This document shows positions 43,974 to 53,879 of a stretch of 64,000 nt of DNA, piece by piece. Source of the DNA: Streptomyces sp. CB01580. Lineage in GTDB: Bacteria; Actinomycetota; Actinomycetes; Streptomycetales; Streptomycetaceae. A model generated the notes under the pieces. The model did no database searches. It was not told where the DNA came from and saw only the letters and a list, made by a program, of their open reading frames with translations. The position numbers and the translations under genes are program-made. The stretch is taken from assembly GCF_001905795.1 (NCBI RefSeq), contig NZ_LIXJ01000010.1, positions 164,881-228,880 on the forward strand. The letters are read 5' to 3'. Every line of letters starts with the position of its first letter. Positions within the stretch are counted from its first letter, which is position 1.

Positions 43974-44162
43974 ATGCCGTTCATCACCGTGCTCGCGCTC
44001 AAGGGGCGCACGCTGGAACAGCGGCGCCTGTTCGCCGACGAGATCACCCGGCTCGCCGTGAAATGCCTGGACGCCAAGCCCGAAGAGGTGCGTGTCCGGT
44101 TCGTCGAGATGGACGCGACCGAATTCGCCCGGGGCGGGCGACTGTTCGCGGACCAGTCCTGA
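43974..44162 (+). CDS. 4-oxalocrotonate tautomerase-like protein
   Basis: A 62-residue tautomerase-superfamily protein. After removal of Met the N terminus is Pro (MPFITVLALKGRTLEQRRLFADEITRLAVKCL), the catalytic base of the family. Arg residues in RVRFVEM may bind a carboxylate. Length equals that of classical 4-OT subunits. It lies between the LLM oxidoreductase and NRPS1 with gaps of 27 and 21 bp, so it is part of the same transcript. A keto-enol or imine-enamine tautomerisation step is inferred. Confidence 0.9.
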   Translation: MPFITVLALKGRTLEQRRLFADEITRLAVKCLDAKPEEVRVRFVEMDATEFARGGRLFADQS

Positions 44163-44183
44163 GACCCCTGGGGTGTTGCGAAC

Positions 44184-47100
44184 ATGACTCAGTCGGCCAC
44201 CACTCTGTCGCCCGGCCAGGAACGCGTATGGCTCCTCGACGAGCTGCGCCCGCAGGACCGGACCCTCACCGTCGGTGAACTGATGCTCGTCACCGGCCCG
44301 TTGGAAGCGGACACGGTCCGGGACGCGCTGGCGGAGCTGACCGCCCGCCACCCCGCGCTGCGCACCGTCTTCCGGACGGGGCCGGGCCGCCCCGAGGCGG
44401 TGGTCCTCCCCGCCGGGGAGATCGCGCCGCCGCTCGTGCGCGAGACCGGCACGACGGCATCCGACGACCGGATCCGCCGGGTCCAGGACTGGGCGAAGGA
44501 CCTCTGCGCCCGGCCGTTCGACAAGGAACGGGGCCCGCTGTGGCGGGCGGGGCTGCTCTCGCTCGGCACGGGCGAGCACGCCCTGCTGCTCTGCGCGCAC
44601 CAACTGGTGGCGGACCGGCGCTCCCTCGCGGTCCTCTTCGAGGAACTGGGCGAACTCTGCGCCGGGCCGACGCCGGGCCACGACCGCGCCCGGCCGCCTG
44701 CGGAGCACCACGCCGGTCCACCCGCCGCCCCCCGACACCGGCTCGAATCCCGCGCCGAGGCCCTGGCCGGCCTGCCGGTCGGCGTCGAACTGCCCGCCGA
44801 CCGGATACGCCCGCACGCCCTGGCCCTGACCGGCGCGCACACCTCGCTGCGTCTTCCCGGGGCGACGGCCCGGGCACTCGCGGAGTACGCCCGCGCCCAG
44901 GACACCGACACCGGGACGCTGCTGCTCACCGCGTTCGCCGTCCTCGTCCACCGCTACACCGGTGTGACCGACATCGCCCTCGGTACTCCGCACCGCGCCC
45001 CCGCACACACCGTGGGGCCCCTGACGAACCTGCTGGTCGTACGCGCCGCGCTCGACGGGGACCCCTCGTTCTCCGAGGCGCTGGAGCGGATGCGGCACGC
45101 CTGCGCCGAGGCACGGGCGTACGCCGACGTACCGTTCGCGCAACTCGTCGAACGGCTCGACCCCGAGCGCGACCCGAGCCGCCGCCCGGTCTGCCAGGTC
45201 GGCTTCGAGATCCGGCCGGAGCCCGTCTGCGCGCTGCCGGGCACCACCGCCGCACCGCTGCCCCTCGATGCGGGGACGGCCGACTTCGACCTGGCCCTCG
45301 TCGTGTCGCCCGGGGACCACGGAACCCGGCTGACCCTCGCCCACGACACCGAACTCTTCGAGGAGGAGACGGTCCGCCGCCTCGCCGGGAACTTCGCCAC
45401 CCTCCTGGCCGGGCTGCTGGCCAAGCCGGGCGAGAGCATCGGCCGCCAGTGGCTGCTCGCCCCCGAGGAGGAACGCCGGGTGCTGCACGACGGCAACGAC
45501 ACCCGCGTCGACTTCCCGCACGACCGACTGATCCACCGGCTCGTCGCCGACCAGGCGGCCCACCGCCCCGAGGCGGTCGCCCTCGTCGGCGGCGGGGAGC
45601 GGGTGACCTTCGGCGAGCTCGACCGGCGCGCCAACCAGGTCGCGAACCATCTGCGCGAGCTGGGCGTGGGCCCCGAGGTCCCGGTCGGCATCTGCCTGCG
45701 CCGCTCGGTCGACATGGTCGTCGGCGTCCTCGGCATCCTCAAGGCCGCGGGCGCCGCGGTCCTGCTCGACCCCTCGCAGCCGACCCGCCGCCTGGCGTCC
45801 ATGCTCGACGACGCGCGGACCACCGTGCTGCTCACCTCCGAAGCCCACCTCGCCCACCTGCCCACCGAGTTCGGCGGGCACGTCCGCTGCCTCGACCGGG
45901 ACCGCGCGCTCTTCGACGCCGCCTCCCCGGCGGCCCCGCCCGAGCGGGCGCACCGGCTGGGCCTGTGCCAGATCGCGTACACCTCGGGCTCGACCGGCGA
46001 GCCGCGCGGCGTCGCCTTCCACCACGGGGCGGTGCTGCTCGTCTCCCAGGGCACCCAGCGGGCGTACTCACTGACCGAGAAGGACCGCGGCACCTGGATC
46101 TCCGCCCCCGGCTTCGGGATCTCCTACGTCAACGAGCTGTGGCCCTTCCTCAGCGCGGGCGCTGCCGTGCACATCGCGGACGAGACCACCACCGCCACGC
46201 CCTTCCGACTCCGCGACTGGCTGATCGACGCCGGGATCACCGTCACCGTCCTGGCCAAGGCACTCGCCGAGCGCGTGTGCGCGGTCGACTGGCCGGGCGA
46301 GGTGCCGCTGCGCGTCCTGATGGTGTCCGGCGAACGCGTCGGCTGGCTCCCCTCGACGGTGCCGTTCGAGATCGTCACCATCTACGGCTCCACCGAGACC
46401 ACGAACGCCACCACCTGCCTCAACGAGGCCGACGGGGTGCGCATCACGCCGAAGACCGTGCCGCCCGCCGCGCGGCACGGCTCCAGCACCCCCGTGGGCC
46501 TGCCCGTGCCCAACGCCCGCGTGTACCTGCTCGACGACGCCCTCCAGCCCGTGCCGCTGGGCGTGGCCGGACAGATCCACGTGGGCGGCGACCTGATCCA
46601 GAGCGGATACCTGCACCGGCCGGAGCGCACGGCCGAGAAGTGGATCCCCGACCCCTTCGCGGCGCGGCCCGGCGCGCGCATGGTCGCCACCGGCGACATC
46701 GGCCGCCGGCTGCCCGACGGAGCGATCGTCGTGCTGGGCCGCGCCGACGAACAGGTCAGCCTCAACGGCTACCGCATCGAGCTCGGCGAGGTCACCACCC
46801 GGCTGCTGGAACACCCCGCGATCCGGCAGGCCGTCGTCACGGTCAGGGAGGACCGGCCCGGCGAACGCCGCATGATCGCCCACCTCGTGACGGACACCCA
46901 CCGGCGCCCGACCGGCGGGGAACTGCGCGATCTGCTCAAGGAACAGCTGCCCGCCTACATGGTCCCCACCGCGTTCGTGGTGGTCGACGCCCTTCCGCTG
47001 CTCCCCAACGGCAAGGTCGACCGCCGTGCCCTGCCCGCGCCCGACGCGCCCCGCGGCGGTACGGGCCCCACCGTCGCCCCCCGCACCGACACCGAGAAGA

Positions 47101-50100
47101 CCCTGGCCCGGGTGTGGTGCGAGGTCCTGCACCAGGAACGGGTGGGCGTCCGCGACAACTACTTCGAACTGGGCGGCGACTCGCTCACCGGCATGGAACT
47201 CATGGCGTCCATCGGCCGCGTCCTCGGGGTGGACCTTCCGTTGCGCGTCCTGTTCGAGGCGCCGACCGTCGAGGAGATGGCCGCGGTCGTCGAGGGCGCG
47301 GGCCGGGGGACACCGGGCGCGGGACCCGCCCCGGCGGGCGCGCCTTCGATCACACCCCGGCCGGACCAGCGGTACGAGCCCTTCCCGCTCACGGACATCC
47401 AGCACGCCTACTGGATCGGCCGCAGCGGCGGCATCGAACTCGGCGACGTGGGCTGCCACGGATACCAGGAGTGGGACGTTCCCGGACTCGACCCCGAGCG
47501 ACTGCGACGCGCCGTCGACCTGCTGGTCGCACGGCACGACATGCTCCGCGCGGTCGTGACCCCCGACGGACGCCAACGCGTCCTGGAGGAGGTGGCGCCC
47601 TACGACCTGCGGGTGGCGGACCTGCGCGGGCTCCCGGCCGCCGAACGCGACGGACGCCTCGCCGAGATCCGCGAGCAACTGTCCCACGAACTCCTCCCGG
47701 TCGACCGCTGGCCGCTCTTCGACCTGCGGGTCACCCGCGTCGACGAGACCGTCTCCCGCGTGCACGTCAGCTTCGACCTGCTGATCTTCGACGCCCGCAG
47801 CGCGCGGATCTTCACCCAGGAACTGTCCCGGCTGTACGAGGACCCGGACCTGGAACTGCCCACGCTCGAACTGTCCTTCCGCGACTACGTCCTCGCCGAA
47901 CGAGCCGCCCAGGACAGCTCCCCGCTCCACGCAGCGTCGCGCGCCTACTGGCAAGGCCGCCTGGACGACCTCCCGCCCGCCCCCGAACTGCCCTATCTGC
48001 GGAGCCTGGCATCGGTGCGCCGGCCGCGCTTCGTACGGTGTCCGGGGCGGCTGGAGCCGGACGTCTGGCAGGCCCTGCGCCAGGCCGGGGCGGCGGCCGG
48101 CATCACCCCGTCGGCCCTGCTCCTCGCGGCCTTCGCCGAGGTGCTGGGCACCTGGAGCGCCACCCCCCGGTTCACCGTCAACCTCACCCTCTTCAACCGG
48201 CCCCCGCTGCACCCGCGGCTCAACGACCTGCTCGGCGACTTCACCTCCGGGCTGCTGCACGCGGTGGAGGGCGACGGCGCCACCTTCCTGGACCGGGCCC
48301 GGCAGGTCCAGGACCGGCTCTGGAGCGACCTGGAGCACCGCCACACCAGCAGCGTCCAGGTCATGCGCGACCTGGCCCGGCGTCAGGGCGGCGGGCTGCC
48401 GCGGGCGGCGATGCCGGTGGTCTTCTCCAGCCTGGTCGGCGTCCCGCGCATGGAGTGGGGCAGCCTCGGCACGTACGCGTACGGCGTCACCCAGACACCG
48501 CAGGTCGCCCTCGACCACCAGGTGATGGAGGTGGACGGCGGCCTCGACTACTGCTGGGACGCCGTGGCCGAGCTCTTCCCCGACGGCCTGCTCGACGACA
48601 TGGCCGCCGCCTACGGAAGCCTGCTGCGGGACCTTGCCGCACGGCGGGGGACCTGGTCCCGGGAGCGGCCCGCGCAGCCGCCCGCCGACCAGCTCGAACG
48701 GCGCACCCGGACCAACGCCACGGGCACACCGGCGACGGCACAGGCGCCGGACACCGGCCTGCTGCACGAGCCGTTCCTGCGCCGGGCCGCCGAGAACCCC
48801 GGGGCGCCCGCCGTCGTCCAGGGCGGACGCACCCTGAGCTACCGGGACCTCGACACGGCATCGGCCGGGATCGCGAACCGGCTCCTCGAACTCGGCACCC
48901 GGCCCGGCCGACTGGTCGCGGTCGTGATGAACAAGGGTTGGGAACAGATCGCCGCCGTGCTGGGCGTGCTGCGCGCCGGAGCGGCCTACCTCCCGGTCGA
49001 CCCCGCGCTGCCCGCCGCGCGGATCCGCTACCTCCTGGAGAACGGCCAGGTGGAGACGGTCCTCACGCAGCCCGCCGTGGACCGGGAGCGCACCTGGCCG
49101 CCGGACGTCACCGCCGTCCCGGTCACGCAGACCTCTCCGGCGCCGCCGGCCGGGCGGCCGTGCCCCGCCCCGGTCGGCCCGGAGGACCTGGCGTACGTCA
49201 TCTACACCTCGGGCTCCACGGGCGAACCCAAGGGCGTCATGATCGAGCACGGGGCGGCCCGCAACACCGTCCTCGACATCAACCGGCGCTTTCGCGTCGG
49301 ACCCGACGACCGGGTCCTCGCGATCAGCTCCCTCAGCTTCGACCTCTCGGTCTGGGACGTCTTCGGCACCCTGGGCGCGGGCGGCACGCTGATCGTCCCC
49401 GAACCGTCCGAGAACCCGGACCCGGCGGCCTGGGCGGAACTCCTGCGCCACCACCGCGTCACCGTCTGGAACTCCGTCCCCGCGCTCCTGCAGATCCTCC
49501 TGGAGTACACCCGGGGCAGGGGCGAACGCCTGCCGGACGAGCTGCGGACCGTACTGCTCAGCGGGGACTGGATTCCCGTCGCGACCTACGGGCAGCTGCG
49601 CGACGTGGCCCCCGGGGCCCGGCTGATCTCCCTCGGCGGCGCGACCGAGGCGTCCATCTGGTCCATCGCGCACGAGGCGGGCCCGCCCGGCCCGGAATGG
49701 GCGAGCGTGCCCTACGGCAGACCGCTGGCCAACCAGCGCTGGCACGTCCTCGACGACCGGATGAGGCCCCGCCCCGACTGGGTGACCGGCGGGCTGTACA
49801 TCGCCGGGAGCGGCCTGGCGCGCGGCTACTGGGGCGACCCGGAGAAGACCGCCGCCCGGTTCGTGACCGACCCGCACACCGGCGAACGCCTCTACCGCAC
49901 CGGCGACCTCGGCCGCTGGCGGCCCTCGGGCGACATCGAGATCCTCGGCCGTGAGGACTTCCAGGTGAAGATCCTCGGCCACCGGGTGGAACTCGGCGAG
50001 ATCGAGGCGGCGCTCCAGGACCATCCGGGGGTGGCGGGCGCTTGCGTCGTCGCGCTCGGCGACCCCGGCGCGGCCCGGCGCCTCGTGGCGCACGTCGTGC

Positions 50101-50558
50101 CCGAACCGGACACCACGGCGCCGGAGGCGGACGAACTGCGCGAGTTCCTGGCGCAGCGGATCCTGGGCGACATCGTGCCGTCGCTCTTCCACTTCCCGCC
50201 CGCCCTGCCGCTCACCTCCAACGGCAAGGTCGACCGCACCGCACTGGCGGCGCTCGGCGAACCCGCCGTACCCGGCGCGGAGTCCGAGCCGCCCGCCACC
50301 CCGACCGAGGAACTGCTGCTGCGCATCGAGGCGGACGTCCTCGGCGCCGACCGACTGGGCCCCGGGGACGACTTCTTCACCTCGGGCGGCGACTCGCTCC
50401 GTGCCATCGCGGTGATCAACGAGGCCGCCGACGCGGGCCTCGACATCCCGGTCGAGCTCTTCTTCCAGCACCGCACGGTGCGCGAACTCGCGGCCCGGCT
50501 CGACGGGCGGAGCACTCAGGACGGCCCGACGATCCTCGACATGAGGGACGACACATGA
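44184..50558 (+). CDS. Nonribosomal peptide synthetase C-A-T-Cy-A-T (NRPS1)
   Basis: A 2124-residue two-module NRPS. Domain order: condensation (about 5-430), adenylation A1 (445-960), carrier T1 (Ser1000 in GGDSL), heterocyclisation Cy (1065-1500; Asp1198-x4-Asp1203, LLGDFTS, TPQVALDHQ), adenylation A2 (1525-2030), carrier T2 (Ser2071). A2 has FDLSVWD (Asp1720); reading the specificity positions gives D-L-W-N-L-S-L-I-W-K, one change from the classic cysteine code, so the Cy domain should make a thiazoline. A1 has Gly645 where amino-acid-activating domains have Asp. The C domain motif is H139-Q-L-V-A-D-R instead of HHxxxDG. Stop overlaps the NRPS2 start (ATGA). Confidence 0.95.
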   Translation: MTQSATTLSPGQERVWLLDELRPQDRTLTVGELMLVTGPLEADTVRDALAELTARHPALRTVFRTGPGRPEAVVLPAGEIAPPLVRETGTTASDDRIRRVQDWAKDLCARPFDKERGPLWRAGLLSLGTGEHALLLCAHQLVADRRSLAVLFEELGELCAGPTPGHDRARPPAEHHAGPPAAPRHRLESRAEALAGLPVGVELPADRIRPHALALTGAHTSLRLPGATARALAEYARAQDTDTGTLLLTAFAVLVHRYTGVTDIALGTPHRAPAHTVGPLTNLLVVRAALDGDPSFSEALERMRHACAEARAYADVPFAQLVERLDPERDPSRRPVCQVGFEIRPEPVCALPGTTAAPLPLDAGTADFDLALVVSPGDHGTRLTLAHDTELFEEETVRRLAGNFATLLAGLLAKPGESIGRQWLLAPEEERRVLHDGNDTRVDFPHDRLIHRLVADQAAHRPEAVALVGGGERVTFGELDRRANQVANHLRELGVGPEVPVGICLRRSVDMVVGVLGILKAAGAAVLLDPSQPTRRLASMLDDARTTVLLTSEAHLAHLPTEFGGHVRCLDRDRALFDAASPAAPPERAHRLGLCQIAYTSGSTGEPRGVAFHHGAVLLVSQGTQRAYSLTEKDRGTWISAPGFGISYVNELWPFLSAGAAVHIADETTTATPFRLRDWLIDAGITVTVLAKALAERVCAVDWPGEVPLRVLMVSGERVGWLPSTVPFEIVTIYGSTETTNATTCLNEADGVRITPKTVPPAARHGSSTPVGLPVPNARVYLLDDALQPVPLGVAGQIHVGGDLIQSGYLHRPERTAEKWIPDPFAARPGARMVATGDIGRRLPDGAIVVLGRADEQVSLNGYRIELGEVTTRLLEHPAIRQAVVTVREDRPGERRMIAHLVTDTHRRPTGGELRDLLKEQLPAYMVPTAFVVVDALPLLPNGKVDRRALPAPDAPRGGTGPTVAPRTDTEKTLARVWCEVLHQERVGVRDNYFELGGDSLTGMELMASIGRVLGVDLPLRVLFEAPTVEEMAAVVEGAGRGTPGAGPAPAGAPSITPRPDQRYEPFPLTDIQHAYWIGRSGGIELGDVGCHGYQEWDVPGLDPERLRRAVDLLVARHDMLRAVVTPDGRQRVLEEVAPYDLRVADLRGLPAAERDGRLAEIREQLSHELLPVDRWPLFDLRVTRVDETVSRVHVSFDLLIFDARSARIFTQELSRLYEDPDLELPTLELSFRDYVLAERAAQDSSPLHAASRAYWQGRLDDLPPAPELPYLRSLASVRRPRFVRCPGRLEPDVWQALRQAGAAAGITPSALLLAAFAEVLGTWSATPRFTVNLTLFNRPPLHPRLNDLLGDFTSGLLHAVEGDGATFLDRARQVQDRLWSDLEHRHTSSVQVMRDLARRQGGGLPRAAMPVVFSSLVGVPRMEWGSLGTYAYGVTQTPQVALDHQVMEVDGGLDYCWDAVAELFPDGLLDDMAAAYGSLLRDLAARRGTWSRERPAQPPADQLERRTRTNATGTPATAQAPDTGLLHEPFLRRAAENPGAPAVVQGGRTLSYRDLDTASAGIANRLLELGTRPGRLVAVVMNKGWEQIAAVLGVLRAGAAYLPVDPALPAARIRYLLENGQVETVLTQPAVDRERTWPPDVTAVPVTQTSPAPPAGRPCPAPVGPEDLAYVIYTSGSTGEPKGVMIEHGAARNTVLDINRRFRVGPDDRVLAISSLSFDLSVWDVFGTLGAGGTLIVPEPSENPDPAAWAELLRHHRVTVWNSVPALLQILLEYTRGRGERLPDELRTVLLSGDWIPVATYGQLRDVAPGARLISLGGATEASIWSIAHEAGPPGPEWASVPYGRPLANQRWHVLDDRMRPRPDWVTGGLYIAGSGLARGYWGDPEKTAARFVTDPHTGERLYRTGDLGRWRPSGDIEILGREDFQVKILGHRVELGEIEAALQDHPGVAGACVVALGDPGAARRLVAHVVPEPDTTAPEADELREFLAQRILGDIVPSLFHFPPALPLTSNGKVDRTALAALGEPAVPGAESEPPATPTEELLLRIEADVLGADRLGPGDDFFTSGGDSLRAIAVINEAADAGLDIPVELFFQHRTVRELAARLDGRSTQDGPTILDMRDDT

Positions 50559-53038
50559 CGCTGCTGATCCACCAGCTGATCGCCGAGCAGGCGGCGCGGA
50601 GGCCGGACAAGCCCGCCGTGGTCCTTGCCGCCGCCACCCTGACGTACGGCGAACTCGACCGGAGGGCGAACCGGCTCGCCGCCCACCTGCGCACCCTGGG
50701 AGCCGCCCCCGAGGTCCGCGTCGGCGTCTGCCTGCCGCGCTCCGCCGACGCCGTCGTCGCCCTGCTCGGTGTCGTCAAGTCCGGGGCCGCGCCCGTCCTC
50801 CTCGACCCGGCCGCCCCCGGCAACAGGATCGCGCTGATGCTCCGCGACTCGGGCGCGCGGGCCCTCGTCACCACCACGGCAACGGTCCCCGGGGCGATCC
50901 TCCGCGAGGCGGCGGACGACGGCGTCCGCCCGGTGCTGCTCGACCGCGACAGGGCCGCCGTCGACGCCCACCCGTCGACGGATCCGGGGACGGCCGGTCT
51001 CACCCCGGACAGCGCCGCCCACGTCGTCTACACCTCCGGCTCCAGCGGGGAACCCAAGGGCGTCGTCGCCCGCCACGCGACGGTGCTGCACTGCGCCCGC
51101 TGGACGCACCAGGAGTTCGCCGTCACCGCCGACGACCGCTCGACCTGGGTGTCGTCACCGGGCTTCGGGGTGTCCCTCGTCAACGAACTGTGGCCGTTCC
51201 TCTCCGCCGGGTGCACCGTGCACCTGCCCGACGAGGAAACCCTGCTCTTCCCCGAGCGGCTGCGGGACTGGCTGACCGCGCACCGGATCACGGTCGTCCA
51301 GCTGGTGGCGACGCTCGCGGCCGGACTGTGCGCGACCGCTTGGCCCGACGGCCCCGCGCCGCGGCTGCTCCTCGTCACGGGGGAGCGGTTCGAACCGGCG
51401 GCGGACGGCCCGCCCTTCGACGTGGCCGTCACCTATGGTTCCACGGAGACCACCCACATCACCTCCCGCGGTCGCGCCGTCCCGCACACCCGCGTGCACC
51501 TCCTCGACGAGAACCTCGCCGAGGTGCCGCCCGGCACGGAGGGCGAGATCCACGTCGCGGGCCCCGGGCTGGCGCGCGGCTACGCGGGAGACCCCGCCCT
51601 GACCGCGCTGCGCTGGCTGCCCGACCCCTTCGCCCCCGAGCCCGGTGCCCGCATGTACCGCACCGGCGACGTCGGCCGGCTCCTCGACGACGGCACCCTC
51701 GACATCGTCGGCCGCACCGACCGGCAGGTGAAGATCCGCGGCAAGCGCGTCCACCTCGACGAGGTCGAACGGAGCATCCTGCGCGGCGGGGAGGCCGCCG
51801 AAGCAGCCGTGGTGGCCCGCGACGAGGGGGACCGGCGGCGCCTGGTCGCCTACGTCACCGGCGTCGCCCCGGACCGGGTGCCGCACCTGCACTCCGGGCT
51901 GCGGCGCGAACTGCCCGACCACATGCTGCCGTCCGACTTCGTGCTCCTGGACTCCCTGCCCCGCACCCTGCACGGGAAGCTCGACCGGCAGGCGCTGCCG
52001 GAACCCAGGCGCGACCGCTCGGCGTCCGCCGCCCCCATGAAGGAGGCACGCGACGACCTGGAACGCGAACTGACACGGATGTGGTGCGAATTGCTCGGCC
52101 TCGACCGGGTCGGCACCGCGGACGACTTCTTCGACCTCGGCGGACACTCGCTGCTCGCCGTACAGTTGGTCGGCGCCGTCGAGGACCGCTTCGGAGCCTA
52201 CGTCGATCTGCCCGCCTTCTACGAACGGCCGACGGTCGCGGACCTCGCGGAACTGATCACCGCCGCCGCCCCCGGCCCGTCCGGCGCCTGCCTGGTCCGG
52301 ACCGGCACCGGGCCCGGTGCCGTCCTGCGCCTCGTCTGTTTCCCCTTCGCCGGCGGCGGCCCGTCCGCGTACCAGAGCTGGACGGACGCCCTGCCGCCGG
52401 AGATCGAACTGGTCCGTGTGCAGCCGCCGGGCCGGGGGGAACGCCTGGCCGAGACGCCCCTGGAGCGCGTCGACGAGCTGGTGACCGAGGTGGGCAAGGC
52501 CCTCGCCGAGCTGGACCCGCTGCCCACCGCCTTCTTCGGGCACAGCTCCGGGGCCGTGGTCGCCCACGAACTGGCGCTCTGGCAACGACGGCACGGCCAC
52601 ACCCCGCCGGTGCACCTCTTCGCCTCCGGCTCCGCGGCCCCGCACGTCCCGGTGACCACCCGGGTCCACCGCATGACCGACGACGAACTGCGCGAACACC
52701 TGCGAGGGCTCGGCGGCACCCCGCCCGAACTGCTCGACGACCCGAGGCTCCTCCAGGTCATGCTGCCGACGCTGCGCGCCGACTTCGCCCTGCACGAGAC
52801 CTACACGCATCGGCCCGAACCGCCGCTGGACTGCCCGATCACCGTATTCGGCGGTACCGAGGACACCGAGGTCGACCCGGCGGAACTCCCGCTGTGGCGG
52901 ACCCTGACCCGGGCCGCCTTCGAAACCCTCCTGGTGACGGGCGGCCACTTCTACCTGGACACGGCACGCGACGCGCTCCTCTCCCGGATGCTCGACGCAC
53001 TCGCCGCGCCGCTCGCCCGCCCGCGGGGCGAGAGATGA
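50555..53038 (+). CDS. Nonribosomal peptide synthetase A-T-TE (NRPS2)
   Basis: An 827-residue protein with no condensation domain. Adenylation (about 5-500) shows YTSGSSGEPKG, SPGFGVSLVNELWPFLSAG with Gly205 replacing the usual Asp, and YGSTETTH. Carrier T has Ser532 in DLGGHSLLAV. The C-terminal thioesterase (590-820) resembles GrsT-type type II thioesterases: CFPFAGGGPSAY, Ser664 in GHSSGAV, GTEDTEVD and the His in TGGHFYL. It shares the altered A4 motif with A1 of NRPS1. It is coupled to NRPS1 and to the following hydrolase by 4-bp overlaps. Whether it starts or ends assembly is unclear. Confidence 0.93.
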   Translation: MTLLIHQLIAEQAARRPDKPAVVLAAATLTYGELDRRANRLAAHLRTLGAAPEVRVGVCLPRSADAVVALLGVVKSGAAPVLLDPAAPGNRIALMLRDSGARALVTTTATVPGAILREAADDGVRPVLLDRDRAAVDAHPSTDPGTAGLTPDSAAHVVYTSGSSGEPKGVVARHATVLHCARWTHQEFAVTADDRSTWVSSPGFGVSLVNELWPFLSAGCTVHLPDEETLLFPERLRDWLTAHRITVVQLVATLAAGLCATAWPDGPAPRLLLVTGERFEPAADGPPFDVAVTYGSTETTHITSRGRAVPHTRVHLLDENLAEVPPGTEGEIHVAGPGLARGYAGDPALTALRWLPDPFAPEPGARMYRTGDVGRLLDDGTLDIVGRTDRQVKIRGKRVHLDEVERSILRGGEAAEAAVVARDEGDRRRLVAYVTGVAPDRVPHLHSGLRRELPDHMLPSDFVLLDSLPRTLHGKLDRQALPEPRRDRSASAAPMKEARDDLERELTRMWCELLGLDRVGTADDFFDLGGHSLLAVQLVGAVEDRFGAYVDLPAFYERPTVADLAELITAAAPGPSGACLVRTGTGPGAVLRLVCFPFAGGGPSAYQSWTDALPPEIELVRVQPPGRGERLAETPLERVDELVTEVGKALAELDPLPTAFFGHSSGAVVAHELALWQRRHGHTPPVHLFASGSAAPHVPVTTRVHRMTDDELREHLRGLGGTPPELLDDPRLLQVMLPTLRADFALHETYTHRPEPPLDCPITVFGGTEDTEVDPAELPLWRTLTRAAFETLLVTGGHFYLDTARDALLSRMLDALAAPLARPRGER

Positions 53039-53838
53039 CGGCCGTCGTGGCGCAGGAGCAGGAGATCGTCGAATCGGCCGACGGCGTACCGATCGCCTGC
53101 TGGCGCTCGGGCACCGGCCCCCCGCTGGTCCTCGTCCACGGCAGCGGCGAGGACCACACGCGCTGGCGGCCGGTACTGGCCCGGCTGAGCGACCGGTTCA
53201 CCGTGTACGCCGTCGACCGCCGGGGCCGCGCGGCCAGCGGCGACGCGGACCCCTACGACCTGCGCGACGAGGCACGCGACATCGCCGCCGTGATCGACCG
53301 GACCGGTCCCGGAACATGTCTGCTCGCCCACTCCTACGGCGCGATCTGCGCGCTGGAGGCGGCGACGCTCACCTCCGGGATCGGCCGGATGGTCCTCTAC
53401 GAGCCCCCGATCCCGGTCGGCGGGAGCGGAGAGCCGTCCGGGCTGGGCGCGCGTCTTTGCGCGCTGATCGACGCGGGCGAGGAACTGCGCGCCCTCGGCC
53501 TGTTCCTCGTCGAGGTGGCGGGCGTGAGCCCGCGCGAGGTGGACGTGCTGCTGCGCATCCCCGGCTTCCGCGAACGGGCACCGCTCGCCCGGACGCTGGC
53601 CCGCGAGATCGAGGGCGCGCGGCGCTACGTCATCGAACCGGACAGGTTTTGTGACCTGACGGTCCCCGCCCTGCTGCTGGCCGGTGGCGACAGTCCACCG
53701 GAGCTGCGGCGGGCGGTCGACGCGGTGGACGGGATGCTCGCGGACTCCCGGGTCGCCGTCCTCCCGGGCCAGACGCACCGGGCCATGGACACCGGCCCCC
53801 GGCTCTTTCTCGACACCGTGCTCGGCTTTCTCCAGTGA
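53035..53838 (+). CDS. Alpha/beta-fold hydrolase
   Basis: A 267-residue alpha/beta hydrolase. Oxyanion region PLVLVHGSGEDHTRWRPVLARL, nucleophile Ser100 in LLAHSYGAI (A-x-S-x-G instead of G-x-S-x-G), acid near LLLAGGDSPPELRRAV, and His in LPGQTHRAMDT form a complete triad. Start overlaps the NRPS2 stop by ATGA. In this operon it might hydrolyse an off-loaded ester or amide intermediate or act as an additional thioesterase; substrate is unknown. Confidence 0.9.
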   Translation: MTAVVAQEQEIVESADGVPIACWRSGTGPPLVLVHGSGEDHTRWRPVLARLSDRFTVYAVDRRGRAASGDADPYDLRDEARDIAAVIDRTGPGTCLLAHSYGAICALEAATLTSGIGRMVLYEPPIPVGGSGEPSGLGARLCALIDAGEELRALGLFLVEVAGVSPREVDVLLRIPGFRERAPLARTLAREIEGARRYVIEPDRFCDLTVPALLLAGGDSPPELRRAVDAVDGMLADSRVAVLPGQTHRAMDTGPRLFLDTVLGFLQ

Positions 53839-53879
53839 CACTCCGTCAACCACTCAGGACAGGAAAGGAATCCGGAATC

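Noticed and set aside
46068..50471. 1467-codon open frame opposite NRPS1
   Set aside because: It mirrors the NRPS reading frame with no domain similarity; long antisense frames are expected at this GC content.
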